Positions 28,523-36,163 of a stretch of 51,465 nt of DNA are shown here, in pieces. Position 1 is the stretch's first letter. Every line of letters begins with the position of its first letter. This DNA is from a virus, in IMG/VR virus record IMGVR_UViG_3300025128_000057, positions 1-51,465 of that record. The stretch is one strand, 5' to 3'. A program made the position numbers and the translations under genes. The notes under the pieces are model-generated. The model saw nothing but the letters and a program-made list of their open reading frames with translations, made no database searches and had not been told where the DNA came from.

Positions 28523-30415
28523 ATGGTTGCCGTCCCTGCGTACATTTCAGCGAACGCAAGACGAGCGCTGGACAACATTGACCGTAAAGGTGACGGTGTC
28601 ACAGACAAGACCCTCCGTGAAGCACGTCTCCTAGCGCAAGGTGAAGCGAGCGAAAACAAGATCATGCGAATGGCTGCTTGGTTCGCTCGTCACAAATCAG
28701 ACTTACAGTCCCCGAGCGCTGCTGCTTATTTGAGTGGTGATGGGAAGATGACTGCCGGACAATGGGCATGGCTCGCATGGGGTGGAGATCTGGCAGCAAG
28801 TAATCGGATGCGCGCTATGGAATGGGCCGAACGCAAACGAGATCAGTTAAACAAACAGTTAAGCCCATCAGTTACGGCTGGGCTTGAACGCAAAGTTGAG
28901 GAACACAACAAGAAGCATGGGGATAACCCGAAGAAACGGGTGAACCTCAGAATGCTTTCCGCCGTGTTTCGCCGTGGCGTTGGCGCATACAACACGAACC
29001 CCGGATCCGTACGGCCAAATGTGTCGTCATCAGACCAATGGGCATATGCCCGAGTCAACGCTTTTTTGCAAGCTGTTCGCACCGGTAGCTTCCCGAGGGC
29101 TAAGTTTGATACTGACCTGTTACCTGAGGGGCATTCATTGTCAACCCGTAAACGACTAGCCACCTTGTTCAATAAACAGGAAACCAAAAGGGAAGACGGC
29201 GAAGATTTCCCGGAAGAAGCCTTTGCCTACGTTCCTGATCCTGAAAAGGTATCTACATGGAAGCTGCGATTGTGGGACAGCCTTACTGAGCGAACCACAG
29301 CAGCACAAGTAGGGCGAGCATTAGCAGCGCTCGGTCCCGGCGGTTTCCGTGGTAACCGTGTACAAATACCTGCTGAAGATCTACCCGGCGTTAAACGAAA
29401 AGTATTGGAGGCGTGGCGCATGACACACCCAGACGCAACAACCGACGAAGAACCCGAAGTCCTAAAAGGATACGGGTACTACGACGAAAACAAAGATTAC
29501 GGCAGCACGGCTAGCGGTGAAGACGCTATGACGCATTTGTTGATGGCGTATCGTTTGATGCTTGATCATCCGGAGTGCGCTCCAGTGTTACAGCCGTTGA
29601 TGGAAGTGATCCACATGAAGGAAGCAATCATGTTGGAACACGCTGACGAAACACACATCGTTGTGGATGTTGAGATGGGTGACGATGACGAACGGGAACA
29701 AATGATTTACCGTCAGTCCACCCGGAAAGTAGTACGTCAAGAAGATGGTCAGTTTTGTGTTTATTCTGAAACGGGACGCTCATTTGGCTGTTACGGCACC
29801 AAAGATCAAGCTGACGCTCGGTTAGCGCAAATTGAATCTTTCGCTGACCGGCGTGTGACTTACGCTGCTGACAAAGAACTCAATGATTGGCATGATTCGT
29901 TGCACACGCAGAAAGTGGTGACCGATGGCATGGTCATATGCCATGACATCATTGAAGAAGAACTCGAAGCACGTAAAAGTACTTTAGAGATGGTCAAAGC
30001 TATGACTGGCACAGTCCCGGTAACTAAAGCGGACGAGCAGCGTTTTACCCTCGGCCCTGTTTACGTACCCGGCGTAGAAGATGCCCACGGTGAATTTACT
30101 GACAAAGAAACTTTGCAAAAAGCCTTATGGGATTGGATGCGTGCCGGTGATCGAACCATTTACCTCCAGCACTCAGAAAAACCTGCTGGTGAAATGGTCG
30201 AAATGTTGACGTGGCCTATGCCGATTGAAACGGCGTTAGCTGTGCCCGGACAAGGCATCACGAAGTATGCGTTCCCTCCTGACACTCCATTTATGGGTGT
30301 GGTTTGGGAGCCTTGGGCTTGGAAAATGGTCAAAGCTGGTGAGTTACGTGGCTACTCAATAGGCGGTAAAGCGCAGCGAATGGAAGCTGATCTTCCAGAA
30401 TTGGTAACCGTCTGA
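28523..30415 (+). CDS. XkdF-like prohead protease with N-terminal extension, 630 aa
   Basis: The C-terminal ~140 residues match the XkdF-type phage serine protease: GPVYVPGVEDAHGEFTDKET, HSEKPAGEMVEML, then FPPDTPFMGVVWEPWAW and LRGYSIGGKAQRM. The first ~110 residues form a helical Lys/Arg-rich domain (ARRALDNIDRKGDGVTDKTL; AGQWAWLAWGG) often fused to phage head proteins. The middle is unassigned. It probably cleaves scaffold and capsid during maturation. No clear Shine-Dalgarno is visible, so leaderless initiation or coupling from an unseen transcript is possible. Confidence 0.75.
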   Translation: MVAVPAYISANARRALDNIDRKGDGVTDKTLREARLLAQGEASENKIMRMAAWFARHKSDLQSPSAAAYLSGDGKMTAGQWAWLAWGGDLAASNRMRAMEWAERKRDQLNKQLSPSVTAGLERKVEEHNKKHGDNPKKRVNLRMLSAVFRRGVGAYNTNPGSVRPNVSSSDQWAYARVNAFLQAVRTGSFPRAKFDTDLLPEGHSLSTRKRLATLFNKQETKREDGEDFPEEAFAYVPDPEKVSTWKLRLWDSLTERTTAAQVGRALAALGPGGFRGNRVQIPAEDLPGVKRKVLEAWRMTHPDATTDEEPEVLKGYGYYDENKDYGSTASGEDAMTHLLMAYRLMLDHPECAPVLQPLMEVIHMKEAIMLEHADETHIVVDVEMGDDDEREQMIYRQSTRKVVRQEDGQFCVYSETGRSFGCYGTKDQADARLAQIESFADRRVTYAADKELNDWHDSLHTQKVVTDGMVICHDIIEEELEARKSTLEMVKAMTGTVPVTKADEQRFTLGPVYVPGVEDAHGEFTDKETLQKALWDWMRAGDRTIYLQHSEKPAGEMVEMLTWPMPIETALAVPGQGITKYAFPPDTPFMGVVWEPWAWKMVKAGELRGYSIGGKAQRMEADLPELVTV

Positions 30416-30437
30416 AACAAAGATGCATAGATTTAGG

Positions 30438-30455
30438 TAGTAGTTGGGACTACTA
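30438..30455 (+). other. Perfect hairpin before the scaffold gene
   Basis: TAGTAGT-TGGG-ACTACTA forms a 7-bp stem with a 4-base loop, 22 bases after the protease stop and just upstream of the scaffold-like gene. It has no T-run. It may slow translation or decay between the protease and the more abundant capsid genes. Confidence 0.45.
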
Positions 30456-30482
30456 TGCGTCATGTCTGCATCGGGAGGCATG

Positions 30483-31205
30483 ATGGCGAAATCGACCAAG
30501 CTGACTGAACTCACCATTAAAGAAACATCAGGCGTGGATCATCCCGCGCATCTGCATGAAGGCTGGCTGGTGATGAAGTCTGAAGACGATCTCGACATTT
30601 CTCTCGATCAGGTAATTAATCCCGACTCACAGGAGAACACTGTGGAACTCAATGCCACTCCAGAAGTCGAGGACGTAATTGAAGAAGCAACTGAAGTTGA
30701 AGCTGCCCCAGAAATGGCGACAGAAGCAACTCCGGTAGCCGCATCAGTTGACGGCCCCGATCACACAGAGGTGCAGAAGGAACTTACAGACCTGCGGAAA
30801 CAACTCGATATGGCTAAAGAAGCCCACCGTGAACTCGTAGAGGAACGGGAACTGGAAAAGGCAGCTACCGCTGCTCACCAGTGGGCAATTCTTCCCGGCT
30901 TAAATCCAGTTGATTTCGCCAAGGTACTTGTACGCCTTCGCGCCACCGACCAAGAGGTTGCTAAAGAAATAGAAGCAGTCCTCAGCGCATCAAGCGTTGC
31001 TCTTTCCGAGGCCGGTGTGTTCACCGAGCTTGGAGCCGAGGGCGACGAAGATGGAGCGATGGATGCTTATGGCCGAATCGAGAAGGCAGCGCAAGCCCTT
31101 CTTGATAACGGCGAAGTGACCTCCATAGCTAAAGGAATCAGCGTCGTAGCTGAACGGAATCCTTCGCTTTACAACGACTACATCAACGAAAGGGCCGGTA
31201 GCTGA
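30483..31205 (+). CDS. Scaffold-like prohead assembly protein, 240 aa
   Basis: It opens with LTIKETSGVDHPAHLHEGWL and VMKS, a segment typical of the XkdF/scaffold group. An acidic Glu/Ala linker and a long coiled coil (EVQKELTDLRKQLDMAKEAH) follow, with a helical C-terminus. Acidic coiled-coil proteins just before the cement and capsid genes are usually scaffolds. ATGs at 30462, 30480 and 30483 are in frame; 30483 best fits the GGGAGG. Confidence 0.7.
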   Translation: MAKSTKLTELTIKETSGVDHPAHLHEGWLVMKSEDDLDISLDQVINPDSQENTVELNATPEVEDVIEEATEVEAAPEMATEATPVAASVDGPDHTEVQKELTDLRKQLDMAKEAHRELVEERELEKAATAAHQWAILPGLNPVDFAKVLVRLRATDQEVAKEIEAVLSASSVALSEAGVFTELGAEGDEDGAMDAYGRIEKAAQALLDNGEVTSIAKGISVVAERNPSLYNDYINERAGS

Positions 31206-31207
31206 TC

Positions 31208-31600
31208 ATGGCTGCATACACAGAAGGCCAGATGAAGATCGGTACGCTGAAAGCTGCCGCAGACCTGTCAGCAAAGCAGTATCACATCGTGAAACTCGCT
31301 TCCGCCACGACAGTCAATGTCTGCTCGGCGATCACCGACATACCAATCGGCGTCTTGCTCAACAAACCAGAATCTGGCGAAGTTGCAGAAATCTGCTTCA
31401 TCGGCGTTACCAAGATCATTGCTGACGGCACTGTTGCCGCTGGCGCTAACATTGGTACGTCTGCTGATGGTCAAGCTGATTCAATCGCTGCTGGAAGTGA
31501 CACCACGGTTCGTCTCATTGGGACGGCCATCGGAGCAGCTTCCGCAGGTGAAACCTTCACCGCTCTTATCAACTGTGCCGGCGCTGGCCGAGCGGCTTAG
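31208..31600 (+). CDS. Capsid decoration (cement, DUF2190-like) protein, 130 aa
   Basis: A Gly/Ala/Thr-rich beta protein (AAADLSAKQYHIVKL, IPIGVLLNKPESGEVAEI, DTTVRLIGTAIGAASAGE). This matches the DUF2190/cement pattern of one residue block per strand. It sits directly before the major capsid gene, the usual place. It likely trimerises on the capsid surface to stabilise it. Confidence 0.8.
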   Translation: MAAYTEGQMKIGTLKAAADLSAKQYHIVKLASATTVNVCSAITDIPIGVLLNKPESGEVAEICFIGVTKIIADGTVAAGANIGTSADGQADSIAAGSDTTVRLIGTAIGAASAGETFTALINCAGAGRAA

Positions 31601-31614
31601 GAAGGATTACTTAA

Positions 31615-32565
31615 ATGCCACAACCAACAGTAAGTGACGTACACGTAGACGCGATCCTGACAAATATGTCAGTCGCCTACATGCAGGAAAGCTTCGCATT
31701 CGTAGCTTCCCGTGCGTTCCCACAGGTAAACGTCCAGAAGCAGTCAGACAAGTACTTCACGTACTCGCAAGCTGACTTTTTCCGTGATCAGGTTCAACTA
31801 CGTGCAGACGGAACACAATCCGCCGGTACCGGTTACAGCCTGTCCACTGAGACATACTCTGCTGAGGTTTACGCACTACACAAAGACATCGGTGACCAAG
31901 TACGCGCCAACTCGGACGCACCACTTGACCCAGACATGGACGCCACTCGCTTCCTGACCCAGCAAATGCTGATTCGTCAAGAAGTTGAATGGGCATCAGC
32001 CGCTTTCACAACCGGCATCTGGGGCAGCGATGTAACACCGGGCACCCTTTGGAGTGCCGCCAACTCCACACCGATTGCGGATGTCGAAACTGGCAAGAAC
32101 ACTGTGCTCACAAACACTGGTTACGTGCCAAACACGTTAATCATGAGCTACAAGGTGTTCTCTGCTTTGATGGACAACGCAGACATCGTGGACCGTATCA
32201 AATACACCTCACAAGAATCAGTAACCGAGGATCTCCTCGCACGCTTGTTCAACGTGGATCGTGTCTTGATTATGGCTGGCACCTACAACACCGCTGCTGA
32301 AGGAGCTACCGCTTCTTACAGCCAGATCGGTGACAGGGATGCCCTCCTTTGCTACACGCCTGCCAATCCCGGCCTCATGGTCCCCTCTGCGGGGTACACA
32401 ATGGTTTGGAGTGGTTTGAGCGCTGGCTTGGGCACCTCATCTGCGATTAGTCGCTTCCGTATGGAAGCCGAAAAGGCTGACCGCATTGAAATTGAAGCGG
32501 CTTGGGATACCAAGATTGTTTCTTCAGCGCTTGGGTACTTCCTGAGCAACTGTGTAGCAGCGTAA
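31615..32565 (+). CDS. Major capsid protein, 316 aa
   Basis: A HK97-fold capsid protein of the E-family type: it starts at residue ~1 without a long delta domain. It shows FVASRAFPQVNVQKQSDKYF, SAEVYALHKDIGDQVRAN, TRFLTQQMLIRQEVEWA, NTLIMSYKVFSALMDNADIV and a C-terminal RIEIEAAWDTKIVSSALGYF. Position after cement and scaffold, and the terminator behind it, fit a highly expressed capsid gene. Confidence 0.88.
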   Translation: MPQPTVSDVHVDAILTNMSVAYMQESFAFVASRAFPQVNVQKQSDKYFTYSQADFFRDQVQLRADGTQSAGTGYSLSTETYSAEVYALHKDIGDQVRANSDAPLDPDMDATRFLTQQMLIRQEVEWASAAFTTGIWGSDVTPGTLWSAANSTPIADVETGKNTVLTNTGYVPNTLIMSYKVFSALMDNADIVDRIKYTSQESVTEDLLARLFNVDRVLIMAGTYNTAAEGATASYSQIGDRDALLCYTPANPGLMVPSAGYTMVWSGLSAGLGTSSAISRFRMEAEKADRIEIEAAWDTKIVSSALGYFLSNCVAA

Positions 32566-32590
32566 ACCCACCTTTACGCATAAACACACC

Positions 32591-32636
32591 AGAGGGTCGG
32601 GTCGGCACTTCCGACCCGGCCCTCTAACTCTTTCTA
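32591..32636 (+). terminator. Probable terminator after the capsid gene
   Basis: Stem AGAGGG/CCCTCT and inner stem GGGTCGG/CCGACCC are separated by a 2x2 internal loop, with a 5-base loop (32591-32625). CTCTTTCT follows. The T-tract is short, so partial termination that boosts capsid over downstream genes is likely. Confidence 0.65.
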
Positions 32637-32645
32637 AGGACGCAC

Positions 32646-33017
32646 ATGGCAAGGATTGTTCCGCCGTACGCAGCGAGGAAACAACACTTCGTTAATGAGG
32701 TAGTAGTAACGAGGAACAGCGCCCTTTTCATGGGTGGCTGTTTCACTTGCGGTACCGGCGGCTTCACTTTGGACAGTGCTACAGAAGGTGTGCTCAATAC
32801 GAGCACTCTTGGTGGGACCGGATCAGTAGTGGTAAAAGCGTTCAACGGTGTTGATAACACTGGAACACTGATCTATCAGCAAGCTATAGCGGAAGATGCG
32901 TCTGAGAACATTAACTATGATAGTGGCGTGGCCTGTCCCGATGGCTTATATCTCGAAGTGCTTGAAAGCGGCGCTGGAAATCAAACGGGCACAATTCTTG
33001 CCCACTGGAACGATTAA
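32646..33017 (+). CDS. Head-associated protein, tandem paralogue 1, 123 aa
   Basis: A beta-rich protein with ALFMGGCFTCGTGGF, GTLIYQQAIAEDASENINY and GVACPDGLYLEV. The next gene repeats the same plan (IFFGGCFTSTG, GTLIYQVTLAADESANYRV, GIACTNGIYVSL), so the two are tandem paralogues. Given the location between capsid and connectors, a head or neck decoration role is inferred. Family not recognised. Confidence 0.65.
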   Translation: MARIVPPYAARKQHFVNEVVVTRNSALFMGGCFTCGTGGFTLDSATEGVLNTSTLGGTGSVVVKAFNGVDNTGTLIYQQAIAEDASENINYDSGVACPDGLYLEVLESGAGNQTGTILAHWND

Positions 33018-33026
33018 GGAACGATC

Positions 33027-33326
33027 ATGGGTGCAATCCCTCCACCATACGCGGCGACCATCGAAGCGGTCGCAGATGCGTCAAAAGTAATCGTAAACGG
33101 CGACGCCATATTCTTTGGCGGCTGTTTTACTTCGACTGGCGCTAAGACGATAAAGATTTATGACAACGGCTCCGCAGCTTCTGGCACCTTGATCTATCAG
33201 GTCACGTTGGCTGCTGACGAATCAGCTAACTACAGAGTTGCTGGCGGTATTGCTTGCACTAACGGTATCTATGTTTCTTTAAGTGGCGCAGGAACCCACG
33301 TCGGCTCTGTGTTCTATGCAACATGA
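33027..33326 (+). CDS. Head-associated protein, tandem paralogue 2, 99 aa
   Basis: A shorter paralogue of the preceding 123-aa protein, sharing GGCF, GTLIYQ and the GxACxxGxY block. It lacks the longer middle of paralogue 1. Its stop overlaps the start of the head-tail adaptor gene (ATGA), so it is translated with the connector genes. Confidence 0.65.
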   Translation: MGAIPPPYAATIEAVADASKVIVNGDAIFFGGCFTSTGAKTIKIYDNGSAASGTLIYQVTLAADESANYRVAGGIACTNGIYVSLSGAGTHVGSVFYAT

Positions 33327-33799
33327 CTTGGACCTACTCAGGTGATCCGGCGACGAATGCGCGTGATGCGGTTCGGTTCCTAACCGGAGACACCGACACA
33401 AACGATCAACTCGTAAACGATGAGGAAATAGCGTGGACCAATAATCAGGTCACTGGTTCTGACACGGCCACAACGGCTCTCTACGAAGTCTCGTATCGGG
33501 TGATGGTTGCCATAGCCTCAAAGTTCAGTCGTCTCGCAGATCAAGCCGTGGGCGATCTGAAGGTTGATATGTTCCAGAAAGCGACGAACGCTCGGGAACA
33601 AGCGAAACTTTTGTACGCTCAGGCCTCACGGGAAGGCAACACGCCTACTCCATACGCCGGCGGCATCAGTGTCTCTGACAAGGAGATTGATGAGGACAAC
33701 AGCGACATTGTTCAGCCGTACTTCTCGCGTGGTCAGTGGACTAACAGCAGAGGCGGCGCTAACGATGTGATCGCTAACTTTGGAGCCGGAGCGGACTGA
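33323..33799 (+). CDS. Head-tail adaptor (connector), 158 aa
   Basis: A gp6-like adaptor: RDAVRFLTGDTDTNDQLVNDEEI, then ALYEVSYRVMVAIASKFSRL and DMFQKATNAREQAKLLYAQA. The N-terminal TNDQLVxDEEI helix and helical bundle are typical. It docks under the portal. The C-terminus is a Gly/Asp-rich tail. Confidence 0.8.
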   Translation: MTWTYSGDPATNARDAVRFLTGDTDTNDQLVNDEEIAWTNNQVTGSDTATTALYEVSYRVMVAIASKFSRLADQAVGDLKVDMFQKATNAREQAKLLYAQASREGNTPTPYAGGISVSDKEIDEDNSDIVQPYFSRGQWTNSRGGANDVIANFGAGAD

Positions 33800-34167
33800 T
33801 GGCTTCGCAGTCGCAGCAGTTCATGACTGACCTGAAGGTCAACATGACGCCGGACACGGTGTCGATCCGTACGACTTCCACGGTGAACAGCTACGGCGAA
33901 CGCACCTACAGTGGTGGAGCTACAACCTACGACGCTTATATCATTAGGGTTGAAGAAGCGCGAAGGACAGCAGACGAAAATCTGAGTGATGTTGATTACA
34001 TCGCTTATATTCCGAACGCCACCATAGCTGTAGACATCACGAGTCAAATAACTTTGCCTGCGCCGATCTCCGAAACACGACCGATTGTGAGGGTGAACAC
34101 GAAACGTGATCCCCTCGGTCAGGTAGCGCAGGTTATCTATGTTGGCTCGAAATCAAAGCGAGGCTGA
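33799..34167 (+). CDS. Head-closure/tail-completion protein, 122 aa
   Basis: A beta-barrel-like protein with DTVSIRTTSTVNSYGERTYSG, YDAYIIRVEEARRTADE, and TRPIVRVNTKRDPLGQV. Length and order (after adaptor, before the gp10-like gene) match the head-closure or stopper position. Start overlaps the adaptor stop by one base. Confidence 0.7.
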   Translation: MASQSQQFMTDLKVNMTPDTVSIRTTSTVNSYGERTYSGGATTYDAYIIRVEEARRTADENLSDVDYIAYIPNATIAVDITSQITLPAPISETRPIVRVNTKRDPLGQVAQVIYVGSKSKRG

Positions 34168-34170
34168 CAA

Positions 34171-34554
34171 GTGGCTGGGAAAGATTTCGACAACCTAGAC
34201 AACGTGTTTAAGCAGATAGGAATTGACGCGCGCCTTTCCCTTTCAGCAGCCTTGTTTGCTTCAGCAGTAGACGTGGCAAATAAGGCAGACACTCTTGTCC
34301 CTGTTGATGAAGGCATCCTCAGAGCTTCACAATCGATTACGCCACCAAAAACTCTCGGCACAAATCCGACAGCACGCATCACTTATGGAGGGCCATCAGC
34401 GCCATACGCTTTGGTGCAGCACGAACGGCTTGATTACGATCACCCTAAAGGTGGGCAAGCAAAGTATTTGGAAGAACCGTTCCTAGAAGAAGTAGGTGCA
34501 TGGCCAACTCGGTTCTCAGCACGACTCAAATTAGCAAGTAGATACCTGAGGTAA
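34171..34554 (+). CDS. HK97 gp10-like neck protein, 127 aa
   Basis: It matches the gp10-like tail-completion family: LVPVDEGILRASQSITPP, ITYGGPSAPYALVQHERLDYD, GGQAKYLEEPFLE. GTG start. It likely joins head and tail at the neck. Confidence 0.8.
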   Translation: MAGKDFDNLDNVFKQIGIDARLSLSAALFASAVDVANKADTLVPVDEGILRASQSITPPKTLGTNPTARITYGGPSAPYALVQHERLDYDHPKGGQAKYLEEPFLEEVGAWPTRFSARLKLASRYLR

Positions 34555-34557
34555 TCA

Positions 34558-34965
34558 ATGGCGTTCCTACCTGAAATCGGCACATACCTAGCAGCGACCG
34601 TGACTGACACCACACTCACGCTTGGAACGAACCTGTTTCTTGGGCGGCTTCCAGATACACCTGATACCTGCGTTGCACTGTTCGAGACTGGTGGGTTAAT
34701 CCCAGAAGAAACAATGGGTGGTTCATCGCTACCTGCTTACACTCAGCCGAGATGCCAGATTCTGGTGCGAGCCGCTGATTACGCTAGCGCCTCGTCGCTC
34801 GCTGAGGATTGCTTTAAGAAGGTGACGTTGATCGACAACGAAGCATTATCAGGAGTGCGCTATTTGCGTGCTGCTGGAATTCAATCACCGTTCTACCTTG
34901 AACGTGACGGACAGGAACGGGTGGTTTTCGTATGCAACTACCAGACCCAAAGAGTCCTGACGTAG
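34558..34965 (+). CDS. Tail terminator protein, 135 aa
   Basis: Alpha/beta protein with GTNLFLGRLPDTPDTCVALFE, PRCQILVRAADYASASSLAE and a C-terminal FYLERDGQERVVFVCNYQ. This is the minor-capsid/terminator pattern placed before the tail-tube genes. It caps the tube at the neck. It overlaps the Com-like gene by 34 bases. Confidence 0.75.
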   Translation: MAFLPEIGTYLAATVTDTTLTLGTNLFLGRLPDTPDTCVALFETGGLIPEETMGGSSLPAYTQPRCQILVRAADYASASSLAEDCFKKVTLIDNEALSGVRYLRAAGIQSPFYLERDGQERVVFVCNYQTQRVLT

Positions 34966-35123
34966 CGGATGCGTATGGCGAGATTCGTCGTACGCCTGAG
35001 CATCAACGTGAAACTCGTACCGAGGTTCGTTGCGGTAACTGCGTGAAGAAACTTGCGTTGATGGTTACAGCCCCTTGGCGGATTCAATGCCCACGCTGCA
35101 AACAGATCAACGAATCTGGCTAG
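34932..35123 (+). CDS. Com-like zinc ribbon protein, 63 aa
   Basis: The C-terminal half is a zinc ribbon (RCGNC ... IQCPRCKQIN) like Mu Com, a translational activator of mom. In Mu, Com enables expression of a DNA-modification enzyme by binding its mRNA. Here it is encoded in a second frame over the end of the tail terminator gene. A link to the modification cassette is only suggestive. Confidence 0.65.
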   Translation: MQLPDPKSPDVADAYGEIRRTPEHQRETRTEVRCGNCVKKLALMVTAPWRIQCPRCKQINESG

Positions 35124-35234
35124 GCACCCGGTGCTTATTTCTGTCAAGCAACATAGATAGCTGCTCGCATGCGAAACTGCTGCTGGACTTCCGAGGTGAT
35201 TCAAGCACGGGCCTGCCTTTCGCCTCGGAGGTCC
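35124..35234. other. Structured non-coding gap
   Basis: This gap between convergent transcription units has no ORF. A 12-bp stem (35185-35196 with 35223-35234, one G-U) encloses a 26-base loop, and a palindrome TCGCATGCGA precedes it. No T-run follows on the plus strand. It could be a 3' structured end, a small RNA, or a decaying element. Confidence 0.4.
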
Positions 35235-35241
35235 AAGTAAA

Positions 35242-35269
35242 AAGCAAAAGAGCCGCCTCCGTAGAGGCG
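35242..35269 (-). terminator. Rho-independent terminator
   Basis: CGCCTC-CGTA-GAGGCG stem (35254-35269) followed on the minus strand by GCTCTTTTGCTTTTT. It ends the single-gene reversed cassette at 35286-35699. Confidence 0.85.
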
Positions 35270-35285
35270 ACCCCTCAGCTTAGGT

Positions 35286-35699
35286 TTAGAGAACTACTAC
35301 GAACTCTTGAACGAAAGTTGATGCAACGGGCATGCAAGAGTAAACGCTTTCACCTGTTTCGACGTTGAAGAATTCCCGTGGGGGTTCTTGACCGCATGGG
35401 TAGCTTGCGGCTGCGTGCCAGTCTTTGCAATCGCACTTGACGCAACGTGCATCGTCGCCGTCGAAAGCGAAGCGGTGAGTGTCGAAATGTTCACGTGATT
35501 CAGCGGCGGTGCCGTCAAATTCGATTGGGCGAGTGCCGCAGGTTTCAGCTAGCAGTTCTTGGCCGGGACGTGAGCAGAGGTACATATTCCAAGCTATTTC
35601 TGGCATGGGTGAAGGGTCAGTGGTGAATGCTTGACGGGTTCGTCCAGTGTCATCCACAACCTTCATTTGTTGTTTTTCGGTTAGATCGGCAAACTTCAT
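35286..35699 (-). CDS. Hypothetical protein in reversed cassette, 137 aa
   Basis: A soluble protein with a helical N-terminus (KFADLTEKQQMKVVDDTGR), a Cys/His-rich middle (RCVKCDCKDWHAAASYPCGQ) that may bind zinc, and a hydrophobic end. Not recognised. The ATG at 35699 follows ATAGGAGAAATCAC and overlaps the stop of a 30-codon upstream ORF. With its own promoter and terminator it is an independent cassette between the connector and tail-tube genes. Confidence 0.7.
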   Translation of the reverse strand: MKFADLTEKQQMKVVDDTGRTRQAFTTDPSPMPEIAWNMYLCSRPGQELLAETCGTRPIEFDGTAAESREHFDTHRFAFDGDDARCVKCDCKDWHAAASYPCGQEPPREFFNVETGESVYSCMPVASTFVQEFVVVL

Positions 35700-35788
35700 G
35701 TGATTTCTCCTATTGTTCGGGTCACCCACAGAATCAAGTCGAACCAGATGCTCTGGTGAACTTTGACTGAGGTGATGATTGCTGCCAT
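35696..35788 (-). CDS. Leader ORF coupled to the 137-aa gene, 30 aa
   Basis: From the promoter-proximal ATG (ATGGCAGCAATC at 35788) a 30-codon frame runs to a TGA that overlaps the ATG of the 137-aa gene (ATGA). Unlike the other leaders it is not in frame with the gene, but the overlap preserves translational coupling. The middle is hydrophobic (IWFDLILWV). This supports translation from the leader ATG. Confidence 0.5.
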   Translation of the reverse strand: MAAIITSVKVHQSIWFDLILWVTRTIGEIT

Positions 35789-35823
35789 ATAATAATTATG
35801 CCTGCTAGGGGTCCCCCTGTCAA
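35786..35823 (-). promoter_or_regulatory. Early-type promoter-leader, reversed in late region
   Basis: -35 TTGACA (35823-35818), 17-base spacer GGGGGACCCCTAGCAGG, -10 CATAAT (35800-35795). After six bases, ATG at 35788 opens ATGGCAGCAATC. The palindrome has drifted. The 140 bases on the far side, before 35966, hold A/T-rich sequence and no confident rightward promoter. Confidence 0.8.
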
Positions 35824-35965
35824 GTCAATCAAGTAAAAAGCTCAAAATAATTTGAACGTACGCAAGCAGCACAAACGCATGGACTACACTCGCCAGCAGT
35901 GACCCCTGTGTCCAGTGCCCAATCGTGGCCGGTCCTTTGGCCGCGCCATTCCCAGAAGGAGCGCG

Positions 35966-36163
35966 ATGACAAAGTACAAAGTGACCGGTGGAGATGACGG
36001 CCAATCTGGGATTGAGTTCTCAGGTAAGCGTTACGAAGCTGGCCAAACTGTGGAGATGCCACCGAAGAAGGCCGAATGGCTTATCGAGATCGGCATTCTT
36101 GAAGTAGCTGGCAAAGCAGCTTCTGAATCAAAGATCGAAACACCGAAAGCTGAGGACGCATAA
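35966..36163 (+). CDS. Small tail-region protein, 65 aa
   Basis: A short basic/acidic protein (KYKVTGGDDGQSGIEFSGKR, EMPPKKAEWLIEIGILEV) with the look of a small SH3-like domain seen near phage tail genes. Shine-Dalgarno AGAAGGAGCGCG. Its stop overlaps the tail-tube start (TAATG). Function unknown. Confidence 0.65.
   Translation: MTKYKVTGGDDGQSGIEFSGKRYEAGQTVEMPPKKAEWLIEIGILEVAGKAASESKIETPKAEDA

Noticed and set aside
35789-35965. Rightward promoter for the tail genes in the gap after the reversed cassette
   Set aside because: The best match (TTGAAC...TACACT) has the wrong spacing. Nothing convincing is seen.
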